A stretch of DNA of 64,000 nt, taken from NCBI RefSeq assembly GCF_038003525.1, contig NZ_JBBOPI010000001.1, forward strand, positions 1,727,001 to 1,791,000, given 5' to 3'. Made by a program: the position numbers and the translations under genes. This document shows, piece by piece, positions 16,644 through 25,741 of the stretch. Under the pieces are notes generated by a model. The model ran no database searches. It was not told the origin of the DNA and worked only from the letters and a program-made list of their open reading frames with translations. The DNA comes from Solibacillus sp. FSL H8-0538. GTDB taxonomy: Bacteria > Bacillota > Bacilli > Bacillales_A > Planococcaceae. The stretch's first letter is position 1; every line of letters starts with the position of its first letter.

Positions 16644-18182
16644 ATGAAGAGTAAGATTGTACTAGTATTAATGGCACTTTTTGTATCAAATATTGTAGCG
16701 ACAACTGCGCATGCACAGAAGTTTGCTGATATACAAGGCTATGCAACAGATACACAAGCGCAAGTATTCAATTTAGCTGCGCGTAATATTATTAAAGGAA
16801 CGTCTGCCACAACCTTTTCACCGAACGCCAATATCACGCGTGGTCAAGTAGTGAAGATGATGGGGCGTTATGTAGAAGCAAGTGGTCTCATGCAAGTACC
16901 GACAAACTGGGAACAGGGCGACCGATTTAATGACGTGCTAAGAGAAACACCAGATCGTGAGCTCCGTAAATACTCTGCGCTATTACATGATATGGGTGTA
17001 TTCGAAGGGCAACGTGGCAAATTAAAGCCAAATGAACTGATGACGCGTGAAAATATGGCGCTCGTACTGGAACGACTTGTATCCAGCTTACGTGAATATT
17101 CACTGATTGATTACGCATACGATTTACCTGCTAATGTAACGGACTTAACCAATGCGAAGGTAGAGGCACGTCCTTTTATTGAGGCGCTTAATGCACTGCA
17201 AATCTCAACAGTGCCGGAGTTTAAGCCAAAAGATACGGTTAAGCGCGTTCATTTTGCATCCTTTTTAATGAAAACGATCGAGCTCATTGAACTTGATCGT
17301 CAAGTGCTGTACTTCGAACGTACCGCGGAGGAGCTTGGATTTTCACGGATCGAGACTGTTAAAACGATAGAAGGTTCACGATATACCGTTACGTTTGATG
17401 AGCAAGCATTGTCTTTATATACGAAATTCAATGGTGATGAACAAATTAAAGAAGACATTTTAATTACTGGAACGGATTTATTTGGACGACCTCATGAATC
17501 ATCAATGAGGCTAGTGAATACGTTCCTTAATAATAGAGAACTAAGTATCATCCCTGAGTATCGTCCGGGTGAGCATGGTTCACTATCGGTTACGCTCTTC
17601 CTCATGCATGCCTATACAGAGGAAGTGTGGACGAATACGAAAACCGGACAGCAGTTTAGCTATTCAACGCCGTATTATGATGATAACGGTGTGTTCATTA
17701 ATTTTAATCAGCGTAGCACCCCGATTTTTGAGCATACGTTTACTGGCTATGTTATGAAGCGTGTGGACGGCAAAATTGTGCGCACACCGAAATCGGAGAC
17801 ATACCGCTATTATTATGACTATGAAGGCGTTATGATTACTGATAATACGGCCACGAATTATATAAATGATAGTCGCTACAGTGTGACCAGTGATGGAGAC
17901 GTCACATTTAACGGTGAAATTATGACGGACCGAGAATTTTATTATTTACCAACTGTTCGACCAGTTGCATTACACTGGAATAATGTATTCGGAGGCTTCA
18001 CATATCCGGAAGATGCGACACTTGAGGAGATTTTGGCGTTCCATGCAACGGACGGCAAGAAATCAAGCATCCCAACTACATTTATGCATCCTACCGTCAT
18101 CATTATGGATCAGGACAAAAATATTTATGCGGAAATGGATTTACGTGACGTGACATTCGGTACATTTACTGAAATGAAATAA
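16644..18182 (+). CDS. secreted protein with three SLH domains
   Basis: 512 residues. A signal peptide ends at ATTAHAQ. Three S-layer-homology modules follow at roughly residues 25-80, 90-150 and 160-215 (KFADIQG...ITRGQVVKMMGRYV; RFNDV...MTRENMALVLERLV; a third, weaker one). SLH domains anchor proteins to pyruvylated wall polymer. The rest, rich in Tyr, Thr and Asp, is an unrecognised outer domain. The ATG at 16644 has AGAGGT upstream and is followed directly by the signal peptide. Confidence 0.8.
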   Translation: MKSKIVLVLMALFVSNIVATTAHAQKFADIQGYATDTQAQVFNLAARNIIKGTSATTFSPNANITRGQVVKMMGRYVEASGLMQVPTNWEQGDRFNDVLRETPDRELRKYSALLHDMGVFEGQRGKLKPNELMTRENMALVLERLVSSLREYSLIDYAYDLPANVTDLTNAKVEARPFIEALNALQISTVPEFKPKDTVKRVHFASFLMKTIELIELDRQVLYFERTAEELGFSRIETVKTIEGSRYTVTFDEQALSLYTKFNGDEQIKEDILITGTDLFGRPHESSMRLVNTFLNNRELSIIPEYRPGEHGSLSVTLFLMHAYTEEVWTNTKTGQQFSYSTPYYDDNGVFINFNQRSTPIFEHTFTGYVMKRVDGKIVRTPKSETYRYYYDYEGVMITDNTATNYINDSRYSVTSDGDVTFNGEIMTDREFYYLPTVRPVALHWNNVFGGFTYPEDATLEEILAFHATDGKKSSIPTTFMHPTVIIMDQDKNIYAEMDLRDVTFGTFTEMK

Positions 18183-18310
18183 ATGCTGTTGCTAATCTGT
18201 TTTTTGTTAATACTTTTCGTGTTGAGACCTTCGTATGAAGACGAATTTAGTTAAATGAGGTATACTAAGATGAGTGCAAGTGCGATTGTAGCACGCCTAC
18301 TGGAGGCAAT

Positions 18311-18919
18311 ATGTATACAATTAGTGAAAAAAACGAACGAGTGACGATTCTTTTGCACGAAATTTACGGCGTTAATAAGTATATACATCATTTTGCGAAT
18401 CGACTTTCACAAGATGGTATGGATGTCGTCTGTCCAGACTTATTAGGGGGCAATGTTTTTAGTTATGAACAACAAGCAGAGGCGTATCAATATTTTATGA
18501 CAGAAGTTGGCTTTGAACGAGCGGCAGCTGAAATGAAAGACCTCATACAGTCTTTGCAAACACAATATAAAGAAGTGTATCTAGTCGGCTTTAGCATTGG
18601 GGCTACAGTTGCTTGGCTGTGTAGTGAACAAGAGGGGATTAGTGGTATTGTCGGGTACTCCGGCACGCGTATTCGTGACTACTTAGACATTACACCCGAG
18701 TGTCGTACGTTACTCCTTTTCGCGCGCTACGAGGCTTCGGTTAACGTCGATTCAATGATACCCGCGCTTACCCGCAAGCAAGTAGAAGTTGTGCGAATCG
18801 CTGGAAGTCACGGCTTCGCGGATGTATACGCACCAACGTATACGATGCACTCAAGCAACCGAGCATACGCATTGGTTACTGAATTTTTCGCAAAAAAAAG
18901 TAGAAAAATTATTAGCTGA
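18311..18919 (+). CDS. dienelactone hydrolase-like alpha/beta hydrolase
   Basis: 202 residues. It has the fold features LLHEIYGVNKYIHHFANRL and VVCPDLL, a nucleophile elbow VGFSIGAT (Gly-x-Ser-x-Gly near residue 97), and a C-terminal GSHGFAD that supplies the His. True dienelactone hydrolases use Cys at the elbow; here it is Ser, so an esterase or carboxylesterase role is likelier. GGAGG precedes the ATG. It is monocistronic. Substrate unknown. Confidence 0.75.
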   Translation: MYTISEKNERVTILLHEIYGVNKYIHHFANRLSQDGMDVVCPDLLGGNVFSYEQQAEAYQYFMTEVGFERAAAEMKDLIQSLQTQYKEVYLVGFSIGATVAWLCSEQEGISGIVGYSGTRIRDYLDITPECRTLLLFARYEASVNVDSMIPALTRKQVEVVRIAGSHGFADVYAPTYTMHSSNRAYALVTEFFAKKSRKIIS

Positions 18920-18965
18920 TGGTTGACGAAGTTACCGATTTTCCCGGGAATATTTGCATAATCTT

Positions 18966-19009
18966 TAAAGGTATGTTTTCCATTATTATATGGGGAAATG
19001 CCTTTTTTT
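18966..19009 (+). terminator. Terminator after the alpha/beta hydrolase
   Basis: AAAGG-TATG-TTTTCC pairs imperfectly with GGGGAAA-TG-CCTTT, followed by TTTT. Confidence 0.6.
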
Positions 19010-19109
19010 AGTTAGGTTCGAATTAAAAGGATACTTGGTATTATTAAAATAAGTACAAATATTTTAAAGTGTAACTTGGAGCAAGGCGTTTAGCATCCTC
19101 TTAGGAATA

Positions 19110-19193
19110 ATGGTAAGTCTAATCAAAGCAGAATTAGTTTCGAACAAGTTTGTGTTTTTGCCGCCAGAGAATTTAGAACATCTATTGCGATAA
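19110..19193 (+). other. 27-codon small frame or gene remnant
   Basis: A short frame, MVSLIKAELV followed by FLPPENLEHLLR, with only a weak TTAGGA upstream. The composition is protein-like and it may be the tail of a decayed gene. The rest of 18920-19216 shows only the terminator. Confidence 0.25.
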
Positions 19194-19216
19194 AAGGTTA
19201 AAATGAAGGTGATCCT

Positions 19217-19729
19217 ATGTCAAATACAAGTGAAATTAAATTAAAGATGTTACTCAGGGAAAACAAAATAAAACAAGCAAGAATACAACTTATTGAAAAA
19301 TTATTGAAATGCCATAACACAGATCTTTCGGATAAAGAATTTGCTGATTACCGAGTATGTGAGAAAGAATTTCAGACGATATATGAAAAAATAGAAGTAG
19401 AAGACATAAAATGTTTTAAGTTTCCTTATAGTGAAGAAACACTTAATGTGACGATTGATTTCCTATTTGATTACTACAAAAAATACGAGAAAGAAAAGAT
19501 TTTACTTTACCCAGAAACAAGTAGATTTCCTATTAGTGATTGCAATCACCTTTATCTTGAGTATCCAATTGCATTCACTATGCCTTTGATTGAATGTAAG
19601 AGCATTATTATCAAGTTGATGTCTGAAAAGAATGATGATGTAATTGTTATTTCTGAAAAAATCAATATCGGTTTTATTATTTGGGAAGATGAACATTCAG
19701 AAGTGACAATTGAATATTGGGGGAGTTAA
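19217..19729 (+). CDS. hypothetical protein, 170 aa
   Basis: An AT-rich gene with a good ribosome site (GAAGGTG). The protein is acidic, soluble and rich in Lys, Glu and Ile, with a helical N-terminal third and a beta-rich C-terminal part (CNHLYLEYPIAFTMP, VIVISEKINIGFIIW). No motif recognised. Its size, acidity and isolation recall orphan immunity proteins, but that is only an impression. A 314-bp MITE-like element lies just downstream. Confidence 0.6.
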   Translation: MSNTSEIKLKMLLRENKIKQARIQLIEKLLKCHNTDLSDKEFADYRVCEKEFQTIYEKIEVEDIKCFKFPYSEETLNVTIDFLFDYYKKYEKEKILLYPETSRFPISDCNHLYLEYPIAFTMPLIECKSIIIKLMSEKNDDVIVISEKINIGFIIWEDEHSEVTIEYWGS

Positions 19730-19837
19730 CCTTAATTTGGATAACAGAGGTAAGTGTTTGTTGAACAACGAGAAAGAATTCTTAATAACAGGATTTCCCT
19801 AAACTTTTTTGAGTATATCAACCTGAGCATTGAACTA

Positions 19838-20151
19838 GGGCACTGAAAAAGTTGATTTCTACTGAAAATTCTAATATGTATATGCTAAATAGTGATAGGT
19901 CATTGGTGCTCTGGCACTCGCTTTCCGCGGGCGGTGGCGAGCCTCCTCGGGCCAACACGATGTTGGTCACAAAGGCGTTGCCACAGGACGTGGCGTTCTT
20001 AGCCTTCGTTCCTAAAAGCTCCTGCGGGGTCTCATCTGTACTGCTTTTCCCGCAGGAGTCTCGCGCCGCCGCACCAATGCTTTCTGAATAAAATAAAGCA
20101 GAAGCATAAAATTACTATGAAAAAATACTGTTTCGGGGTTTTTCAGTGCCC
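19838..20151. mobile_element. MITE-like element with 13-bp TIRs
   Basis: 314 bp bounded by GGGCACTGAAAAA (19838-19850) and its exact inverse TTTTTCAGTGCCC (20139-20151). Outside lie direct repeats GCATTGAAC at 19827-19835 and 20154-20162, a 9-bp target-duplication-like pair two bases from each end. It encodes no transposase. The GC-rich interior holds the repeat core also found at 36980 and 59345, plus a 10-bp hairpin CTCCTGCGGG/CCCGCAGGAG. It was probably moved by a transposase acting in trans. Confidence 0.75.
19950..20007 (+). repeat. GC-rich dispersed repeat, copy 1 (core)
   Basis: The core contains two hairpins, CCAACA-CGA-TGTTGG and GCCAC-AGGAC-GTGGC. It is nearly identical to 36982-37039 (+) and 59433-59489 (-). 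Confidence 0.8.
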
Positions 20152-20208
20152 TCGCATTGAACAGAGCCTTTATTTGAAAGCAGGCAATCCTAAAAATGAG
20201 GTGTAGTG

Positions 20209-20745
20209 ATGAGAAGGGTAAAAATGTTTATCGCAATGAGTTTGGATGGTTTTATCGCGACGGAAGACGAGCAATTGGATTGGCTTTATTCAGTAGAAGG
20301 TGAAGGGGATAATGGCTACGGCAAATTTATGGAACAGGTAGATTGTGTGCTAATTGGTCGTAAAACATATGATTGGATTAGGCGAGAATCACCAAACGAA
20401 TTCCCATACAAAGATCAAACGTGCTACGTGTTTAGCCGTACCCCCCAGGAGCAAACGCAACATGTAACATTTATCCAAGAAGACATAGGATCCTTTATTA
20501 AACCACTAAAGACTGAATTAGGTCGTACCATTTGGGTAGTAGGTGGTGGTGAAATACTGCGTGCTTGTCTTGAAGCGAATGTAATCGATGAAATCATTGT
20601 CACAATAGCACCTGTAATTTTAGGGAAAGGTGTACCGCTCTTTGTAGGACTTGCCCAACAAAAATCGCTTACTTTAATTGGTACACAACAGTTTAATCAA
20701 TTTATTGAATTGCATTATAAAGTTAATGTTGCGGAGAGTTGTTGA
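20209..20745 (+). CDS. dihydrofolate reductase-like (RibD C-terminal domain) protein
   Basis: 178 residues. KMFIAMSLDGFIA, VDCVLIGRKTYDWI and TIWVVGGGEILRACLEANVIDEIIVTIAPVILGKGVPLF are characteristic of the RibD C-terminal/DHFR-like fold (YwjB/YyaP type in Bacillus). These NADPH-type reductases are separate from the essential DHFR. The ATG at 20209 is five bases after GAGGTG; the GTG at 20206 is too close. Monocistronic, function unknown. Confidence 0.8.
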   Translation: MRRVKMFIAMSLDGFIATEDEQLDWLYSVEGEGDNGYGKFMEQVDCVLIGRKTYDWIRRESPNEFPYKDQTCYVFSRTPQEQTQHVTFIQEDIGSFIKPLKTELGRTIWVVGGGEILRACLEANVIDEIIVTIAPVILGKGVPLFVGLAQQKSLTLIGTQQFNQFIELHYKVNVAESC

Positions 20746-20773
20746 TTTACATATTTTGAGTCCAACTCAAATG

Positions 20774-20812
20774 ATGCCTACTAAATCACAAATGATTTAG
20801 CAGGCTATTTTT
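20774..20812. terminator. bidirectional terminator between the RibD-like gene and metC
   Basis: GCCTACTAAATCA pairs with TGATTTAGCAGGC, followed by TATTTTTG. It serves both converging genes. Confidence 0.8.
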
Positions 20813-20837
20813 GTTTTACATGCGCCGTTCGACTGAA

Positions 20838-22007
20838 TTAAACTGTTGCAACCTCAGCGGCAGCTTTTAATGCCTGCGCAAAGTCTTCTAGTAAATCATC
20901 TTCATTTTCAAGCCCAACAGAGAAGCGAAGTAGCCCGTCTGTAATGCCACGTTTTGCGCGTTCTTCTGGCTCCATTGCCGCATGACTCATTTTGGCAGGG
21001 TAGCTTAAGATTGATTCCACACCACCGAGACTTACCGCAAATACTGGAATTTTCATCGCAGAAACAAACGCTTTTGCAACCGAATAGCTTGGAAGACTAA
21101 AGGATAGCACGGCACCATTTGATGTTGATTGTGACGCGTGAATGTCGTGTCCTGGGTGACTTGCAAGGCCAGGATAGTATACTTTTTCAACAAGTGGATG
21201 TACTTCAAGGAATTTAGCAATACGTTCTGCTACTCGTGTTTCCTCGTTAAAGCGAACTGCCGTCGTTTTCATGTTTTGGATCAGTGTATAGGAATCTTGT
21301 ACACCGAGTACCGAGCCAAATGAGTTTTGGACGAAGTAAATTCGGTCGCCAAGCTCGGCATCCTTCGTTACAACAAGACCCGCTACAATATCAGAGTGAC
21401 CTGATAAAAACTTCGTCGCTGAATGAATGACCACATCTACACCTAATTCGAGTGGGCGCTGATGCAGTGGTGTCATGAATGTATTATCAAGGAATGTTAG
21501 GGCGCCAGTTTCACGTGCAATTTCAACAATTGCGCGTATATCAGTAATACCTAATGTTGGATTTGACGGTGTTTCCATGTAGATTAATTTTGTTTCAGGC
21601 CGAACAGCCGCACGTACTGCATCTACATCTGTAAAATCGACAAATGTATGTGTAATGCCAAAGCGCGGTAGAACTTTTGTGACAAAACGGTACGAACCAC
21701 CGTACACATCTTCGGTAATAACAATATGGTCGCCAGCAGATAAAATCATAAAGCAAGCAGACACTGCAGCCATTCCAGTTGCAAACGCGAATCCACGCTC
21801 GCCGCCTTCAAGTTCAGCGATTGCTTTTTCAAGTGCTGCACGTGTTGGGTTACCTGAACGTGCATAATCATACTCACCGAACTCATCGATTGATTCTTGG
21901 TGGAATGTGGACGATAAATACATTGGCACGTTGACCGCACCTTTTTTATCGGCATAGCCTTCACGAATTGCGCCGTGAATTAGCGCTGTTTCTATGCGTT
22001 CTGACAT
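20838..22007 (-). CDS. metC: cystathionine beta-lyase MetC
   Basis: 389 residues of the Cys/Met-metabolism PLP family. The PLP lysine lies in HSATKFLSGHSDIVAGLV. Other hallmarks are YDYARSGNPTRAALE, ATGMAAVSACF, METPSNPTLGITD and SLGGVESILSYPA. It converts cystathionine to homocysteine. The ATG lies inside the last 16 bases of metI with GAGGTG seven bases upstream, so translation is probably coupled. The order metI-metC matches Bacillus subtilis. Confidence 0.87.
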   Translation of the reverse strand: MSERIETALIHGAIREGYADKKGAVNVPMYLSSTFHQESIDEFGEYDYARSGNPTRAALEKAIAELEGGERGFAFATGMAAVSACFMILSAGDHIVITEDVYGGSYRFVTKVLPRFGITHTFVDFTDVDAVRAAVRPETKLIYMETPSNPTLGITDIRAIVEIARETGALTFLDNTFMTPLHQRPLELGVDVVIHSATKFLSGHSDIVAGLVVTKDAELGDRIYFVQNSFGSVLGVQDSYTLIQNMKTTAVRFNEETRVAERIAKFLEVHPLVEKVYYPGLASHPGHDIHASQSTSNGAVLSFSLPSYSVAKAFVSAMKIPVFAVSLGGVESILSYPAKMSHAAMEPEERAKRGITDGLLRFSVGLENEDDLLEDFAQALKAAAEVATV

Positions 22008-23119
22008 GCGAATTCACCTCGTAAGCTTTCAAATACTTGTTGTAAATCTGCAATAATATCATCGGCTTCTTCAATACCGACAGAGAAGCGAAGTAGGCGA
22101 TCACATACACCGCGCGCCACACGTTCCTCATACGGCATATCCGCATGTGTTTGTGTCGCAGGGTAGGTAATGAAGCTCTCAACCCCACCAAGACTTTCAG
22201 CAAACGTAATTAGTTTCATATTTTGTAGGAAAGGGTTGACCATTTCAGGTTCTTGTATACGGAATGATAGCATACCGCCTTTACCTGTATACAGGACGTT
22301 TTTCACAAGTGGCTCGCTCTCTAAATAAGCCGCTACCTTTTTCGCATTTGCATCATGCTGTTTTAAGCGAAGGTGCAGTGTTTTCAAGCCCCGAATAATT
22401 AACCAAGAATCCATTGGCGCAAGTACTAAGCCCATACCGTTATGAGCAAATGCTAGTTTTTCTACTAGCTCAGCACCTTTTGCAACAACAAGCCCTGCGA
22501 GTACGTCATTATGTCCGCCGATGTATTTTGTTGCGCTATGTAATACGATGTCTGCTCCAAGCTCAATTGGGCGTTGGAAGTATGGAGTATAAAATGTATT
22601 GTCAACAATTAATAGTAGGTTATGCGCTTTTGCTAGCTCCGCATAAGCAACTAAATCGATTTCCTGCATTAACGGGTTTGTAGGTGTTTCGATAAATAAT
22701 GCTTTCGTATTGTCGTTAATAAGCGCTGCTACTTCATCAACTGATGTAAATGTGTTGTAAACGGGGTTAATATTGTACGTTTCTGCGAATGTTTTAAACA
22801 GGCGGTAAGTCCCGCCGTATAGATCATCAGGCACGATTAATTCGTCATTTGGTTTAAATAAAGAAAGCACTAATTGAACAGCTGCCATACCTGAACTACA
22901 GGCAAAACCAGCATCGCCGCCTTCAAGCTCGGCAATCCCGTTTTCTAAAATATCACGCGTCGGGTTTTTGGTACGTGTGTAGTCATAGCCAGTTGATTGG
23001 CCAATTCCTGCATGCTTGTAAGCTGTTGACATATAAATCGGTGGGTTGACTGCACCTGTTTTGGCATCGCTTAAATTACCTAGTTGTACTAATTTCGTTT
23101 CAATTTTACGATCTGACAT
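21992..23119 (-). CDS. metI: cystathionine gamma-synthase / O-acetylhomoserine thiolyase MetI
   Basis: 375 residues of the same PLP family. The PLP lysine lies in HSATKYIGGHNDVLAGLV, with YDYTRTKNPTRDILE, IETPTNPLMQEIDL and SLGGVESFITYPATQ also conserved. It joins an acylhomoserine with cysteine or sulfide. It is the first gene of metI-metC. In Bacillus subtilis this operon carries an S-box; here the roughly 150 bases between the mscL terminator and the ATG show no S-box signature, so regulation must differ. Confidence 0.87.
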   Translation of the reverse strand: MSDRKIETKLVQLGNLSDAKTGAVNPPIYMSTAYKHAGIGQSTGYDYTRTKNPTRDILENGIAELEGGDAGFACSSGMAAVQLVLSLFKPNDELIVPDDLYGGTYRLFKTFAETYNINPVYNTFTSVDEVAALINDNTKALFIETPTNPLMQEIDLVAYAELAKAHNLLLIVDNTFYTPYFQRPIELGADIVLHSATKYIGGHNDVLAGLVVAKGAELVEKLAFAHNGMGLVLAPMDSWLIIRGLKTLHLRLKQHDANAKKVAAYLESEPLVKNVLYTGKGGMLSFRIQEPEMVNPFLQNMKLITFAESLGGVESFITYPATQTHADMPYEERVARGVCDRLLRFSVGIEEADDIIADLQQVFESLRGEFACQNA

Positions 23120-23261
23120 GAAATCACTCTTTCTTTGTTAATTTACGAAACATTAAGAATGTATCGATTATTTACTCAATTTAACACTTTCTTATGCTTG
23201 CTACAATACGAGATTACATTGTTTTGTGAAAAGTATGTAAATACGATAGGAAAAGTAGCCA

Positions 23262-23291
23262 AATAAAAAAATGCCGACTTTTTTAGTCGAC
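23262..23291 (-). terminator. Terminator of mscL
   Basis: On the minus strand CGACT pairs with AGTCG, then GCATTTTTTTATTT follows. Short stem. Confidence 0.55.
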
Positions 23292-23298
23292 GAAAGGG

Positions 23299-23688
23299 TT
23301 AGGCTTGCTCTTTTTTTAGTAAATCACGGATTTCTTTTAGTAATTCTTCTTTTGTATCAATTACAGTTACAGGTTTTTCCGCGACAACCTCTTCCTTCTT
23401 TCGGTTTAGCTTGCTCAAAAGTCGAAGTGCCATGAAGATTGCAAAGGCGATAATAAGGAAGTCAATAATCGATTGAATAAATGCCCCAAATTGGACTTTC
23501 GCGTCGCCTACTTTCCAAATGAAGTTATCATTGAAATCAATACCACCAGTTAATACACCGATCAATGGTGTAATTATATTTTCTACTAATGAAGTAACGA
23601 TTTTTCCGAATGCACCACCGATTACAACAGCGATTGCAAGATCCATTACATTTCCGCGCATCGCGAATTCTTTAAAATCTTTCCACAT
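23299..23688 (-). CDS. mscL: large-conductance mechanosensitive channel MscL
   Basis: 129 residues. It has [31 protein letters not shown] (N-terminal amphipathic helix and pore helix), a second membrane helix at about residues 65-90, and a charged helical C-terminal bundle ([12 protein letters not shown]). It opens on membrane tension to release solutes during osmotic downshock. AAAGGAG lies 11 bases before the ATG. Monocistronic. Confidence 0.95.
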   Translation of the reverse strand: MWKDFKEFAMRGNVMDLAIAVVIGGAFGKIVTSLVENIITPLIGVLTGGIDFNDNFIWKVGDAKVQFGAFIQSIIDFLIIAFAIFMALRLLSKLNRKKEEVVAEKPVTVIDTKEELLKEIRDLLKKEQA

Positions 23689-23821
23689 AGGGGATATAGC
23701 TCCTTTAATGTAAATATTGTTAATATTCTATTTTAGTTGTTAATAAAAATATTTTCAACTATGAAAATGGTACACAACAACGATATAATATAATGATTAG
23801 AAAATAAGATAGGTGGCATGT

Positions 23822-24511
23822 ATGGCAAATAACAAGAAGAAGAAACCACTCATTTCGCCTAGTATGAAGCTGTTTTTAATTGTATTACTCATTCCAGTTT
23901 CGATTACAGTCTATTTTTTGGCATATTTAGCGTGGGATGATTTACGGAAGCTCTCCATCTTTGAAGGGTTTGGCGAGCGTTCAGTTTACGAGCAAATTCA
24001 AGAAAATTTCGATTTAGCAATTCCTCTCGAATATATTCCAATCTATGTGGCAGCGGAAGAAAAATATCAAGTTCCTTGGACACTACTTGCTGCACATCAT
24101 CGTATTGAAACACGTTTTTCAACGACGAGAACGCTTATTTCTCCAGTAGGTGCAGAAGGACATATGCAGTTTATGCCATGTACGTTTGTTGGTTGGAAAC
24201 ATCCGTCCTGCAAAGGTCTTGGCGAAGGAGAAATTGCTGATGGAGAAAAAATGAATCCAGCTATGATAAAAAAATACGGTGGCTACGGGATCGATGCGAA
24301 TGGGGACGGGAAGGCCGATCCATTTAATATTGAGGATGCCGTATATTCTGCGGCTAATTTTCTATCCAAAGCCGGTGTTGCGAAGGGCGAGCTAAAAAAA
24401 GCAATCTTCCAATACAATCATAGTGATGAATATGTAGAAGATGTTTTGCACTACTATAAGATGTATCGAGATTACGATAATCAATTAAAACAAATTGCCC
24501 TAGAACAATAA
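23822..24511 (+). CDS. membrane-anchored lytic transglycosylase
   Basis: 229 residues with one N-terminal membrane helix (residues 15-37) and an extracytoplasmic lysozyme-like domain. LAAHHRIETRFS contains the candidate catalytic Glu (about residue 96), and GAEGHMQFMPCTFVGW is the substrate-cleft motif, as in the transglycosylase domains of CwlP/Tn916-type proteins. It probably cuts glycan strands. The ATG at 23822 follows AGGTGG by five bases; the GTG at 23813 overlaps that site. Confidence 0.82.
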   Translation: MANNKKKKPLISPSMKLFLIVLLIPVSITVYFLAYLAWDDLRKLSIFEGFGERSVYEQIQENFDLAIPLEYIPIYVAAEEKYQVPWTLLAAHHRIETRFSTTRTLISPVGAEGHMQFMPCTFVGWKHPSCKGLGEGEIADGEKMNPAMIKKYGGYGIDANGDGKADPFNIEDAVYSAANFLSKAGVAKGELKKAIFQYNHSDEYVEDVLHYYKMYRDYDNQLKQIALEQ

Positions 24512-24522
24512 CGAAAAATAAA

Positions 24523-24557
24523 AACAGAGTGCGACAAATATACAGTCACACTCTGTT
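24523..24557. terminator. bidirectional terminator
   Basis: AACAGAGTGCGAC pairs with GTCACACTCTGTT between two converging genes. Confidence 0.75.
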
Positions 24558-24567
24558 GAAAGTAAAG

Positions 24568-24822
24568 TTACGTTGCTTTGCGCATTGCTTTTAAAATAAA
24601 ACTTACGATAAAAATTAAGACAACGGCCCCAATTAATGCAGGGAATACATAAAAGTCTGAAACTTTCCAACCCCAATTGCCGAGTAAAGTACTACCAATC
24701 CAAGAACCGATAATCCCCGCAACAATATTACCAATAACGCCTCCAGGAATATCCTTGCCTAAAATGACACCGGCTAGCCAACCGAGCACTCCTCCAATAA
24801 TTAGGAACCAAATAAAACTCAT
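24568..24822 (-). CDS. GlsB/YeaQ/YmgE-family stress membrane protein
   Basis: 84 residues with three hydrophobic glycine-rich segments: IIGGVLGWLAGVILGKDIPGG, GNIVAGIIGSWIGSTLLG, and a C-terminal helix. This is the Transglycosylase-associated (Transgly_assoc) family of small stress-response membrane proteins. A ribosome site (AAAGGAGATGA) precedes the ATG. Role unknown beyond general stress. Confidence 0.85.
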   Translation of the reverse strand: MSFIWFLIIGGVLGWLAGVILGKDIPGGVIGNIVAGIIGSWIGSTLLGNWGWKVSDFYVFPALIGAVVLIFIVSFILKAMRKAT

Positions 24823-24929
24823 TATGTGGTCATCTCCTTTTAATGTAGATATGATAGCTGATCATAATTATTACCGTATCCTCCTACTTTCAAACATATT
24901 CTTTACACATTAAGTGTAAAAAATACTGA

Positions 24930-25472
24930 TTAAATCACATTTGCCCCAAGCGACCCTTTAAAATGACCTAGTGCCCAGTCATGTCCTTGCGCGTTAAAGC
25001 TTGCCACAGCGTCCGCATGTACTGTAATGGAATAGCCGCTGTTATAAGCGTCTACTGCAGTATGCAGCACGCAAATATCCGTACACACGCCGACTAAATG
25101 AACATCCATAATACGACGTTCTGCTAATAGAATACCCAATTTGGTACCAGCAAATGCACTATAACGAGTTTTATCTAAAAAAATGCAGACGTCCTTATTC
25201 TTTTCGTAAGCCGTCTTTACTTTGCCATATAAATCGCGTCCAGCTGTTCTATATAGATTATGCGGAGGGAATAATTTTGTTTCAGGGTGAAGCGTATCTC
25301 CCTCATAATGGACATCATTTGCAAAGACAACCAGATCGCCACTCGCAATAAATTCCTCGATTATTGATACGATTTTTCCTTCTAATGCTTGACCAGGTTC
25401 GCCACAAGTTAATTTCCCGTCTGGTGCAACAAAATCCACCGTATAGTCAATTACAAGTAATGCTCGTTTCAT
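24930..25472 (-). CDS. pncA: nicotinamidase
   Basis: 180 residues of the isochorismatase-like cysteine hydrolase fold. The triad is Asp9 (LLVIDYTVDF), Lys101 (FLDKTRYSAF) and Cys134 (GVCTDICVLHT). The metal ligands expected of nicotinamidase are at Asp53, His55 and the ETK/HPE region near residue 62. It converts nicotinamide to nicotinate plus ammonia for NAD salvage. The C-terminal HDWALGHFKGSLG also fits PncA. Monocistronic. Confidence 0.85.
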   Translation of the reverse strand: MKRALLVIDYTVDFVAPDGKLTCGEPGQALEGKIVSIIEEFIASGDLVVFANDVHYEGDTLHPETKLFPPHNLYRTAGRDLYGKVKTAYEKNKDVCIFLDKTRYSAFAGTKLGILLAERRIMDVHLVGVCTDICVLHTAVDAYNSGYSITVHADAVASFNAQGHDWALGHFKGSLGANVI

Positions 25473-25562
25473 AAAAAAGCCCCCTAACTATGAGTTTGCT
25501 TTATTATGACATTATCTAAGCAGAAGTGGCAGAAAAAAAGTTCACAAAAGTTTCGAAAACTT

Positions 25563-25592
25563 TTGCAAAAAGGTATTGATTTGTAGTATAGT
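25563..25592 (+). promoter_or_regulatory. predicted promoter of the 34-codon ORF
   Basis: TTGCAA, 18-bp spacer, TATAGT, ending about 30 bases before the ORF at 25622. Confidence 0.45.
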
Positions 25593-25621
25593 AATAAAAA
25601 ATAATCTATGGGGTGATGTTT

Positions 25622-25726
25622 ATGGATCTAGCTGTCATGAGAAAATTAAATCGTCAAGGATTAGCATTCGCCGCGTTACACACTATTATCTTTTTAAATT
25701 TGGCTGTTGAACTATTATTAATATAG
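25622..25726 (+). CDS. 34-aa membrane microprotein
   Basis: MDLAVMRKLNRQG followed by a hydrophobic stretch (LAFAALHTIIFLNLAVELLLI) ending at the C-terminus, a single predicted membrane helix behind a basic head. GGGGTGA lies upstream of the ATG, a promoter lies just before, and a perfect terminator (25742-25773) begins 16 bases after the stop. It therefore appears to be a complete stand-alone transcription unit. Too short for family assignment. Confidence 0.55.
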   Translation: MDLAVMRKLNRQGLAFAALHTIIFLNLAVELLLI

Positions 25727-25741
25727 TAATTATACTTTCTC

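Noticed and set aside
19852-20091. A 79-codon GC-rich frame
   Set aside because: It lies wholly inside the MITE and dispersed repeat, has no ribosome site, and its codons are explained by the hairpin sequences.
23120-23298. S-box upstream of metI
   Set aside because: The region is too short and lacks the conserved S-box helices.
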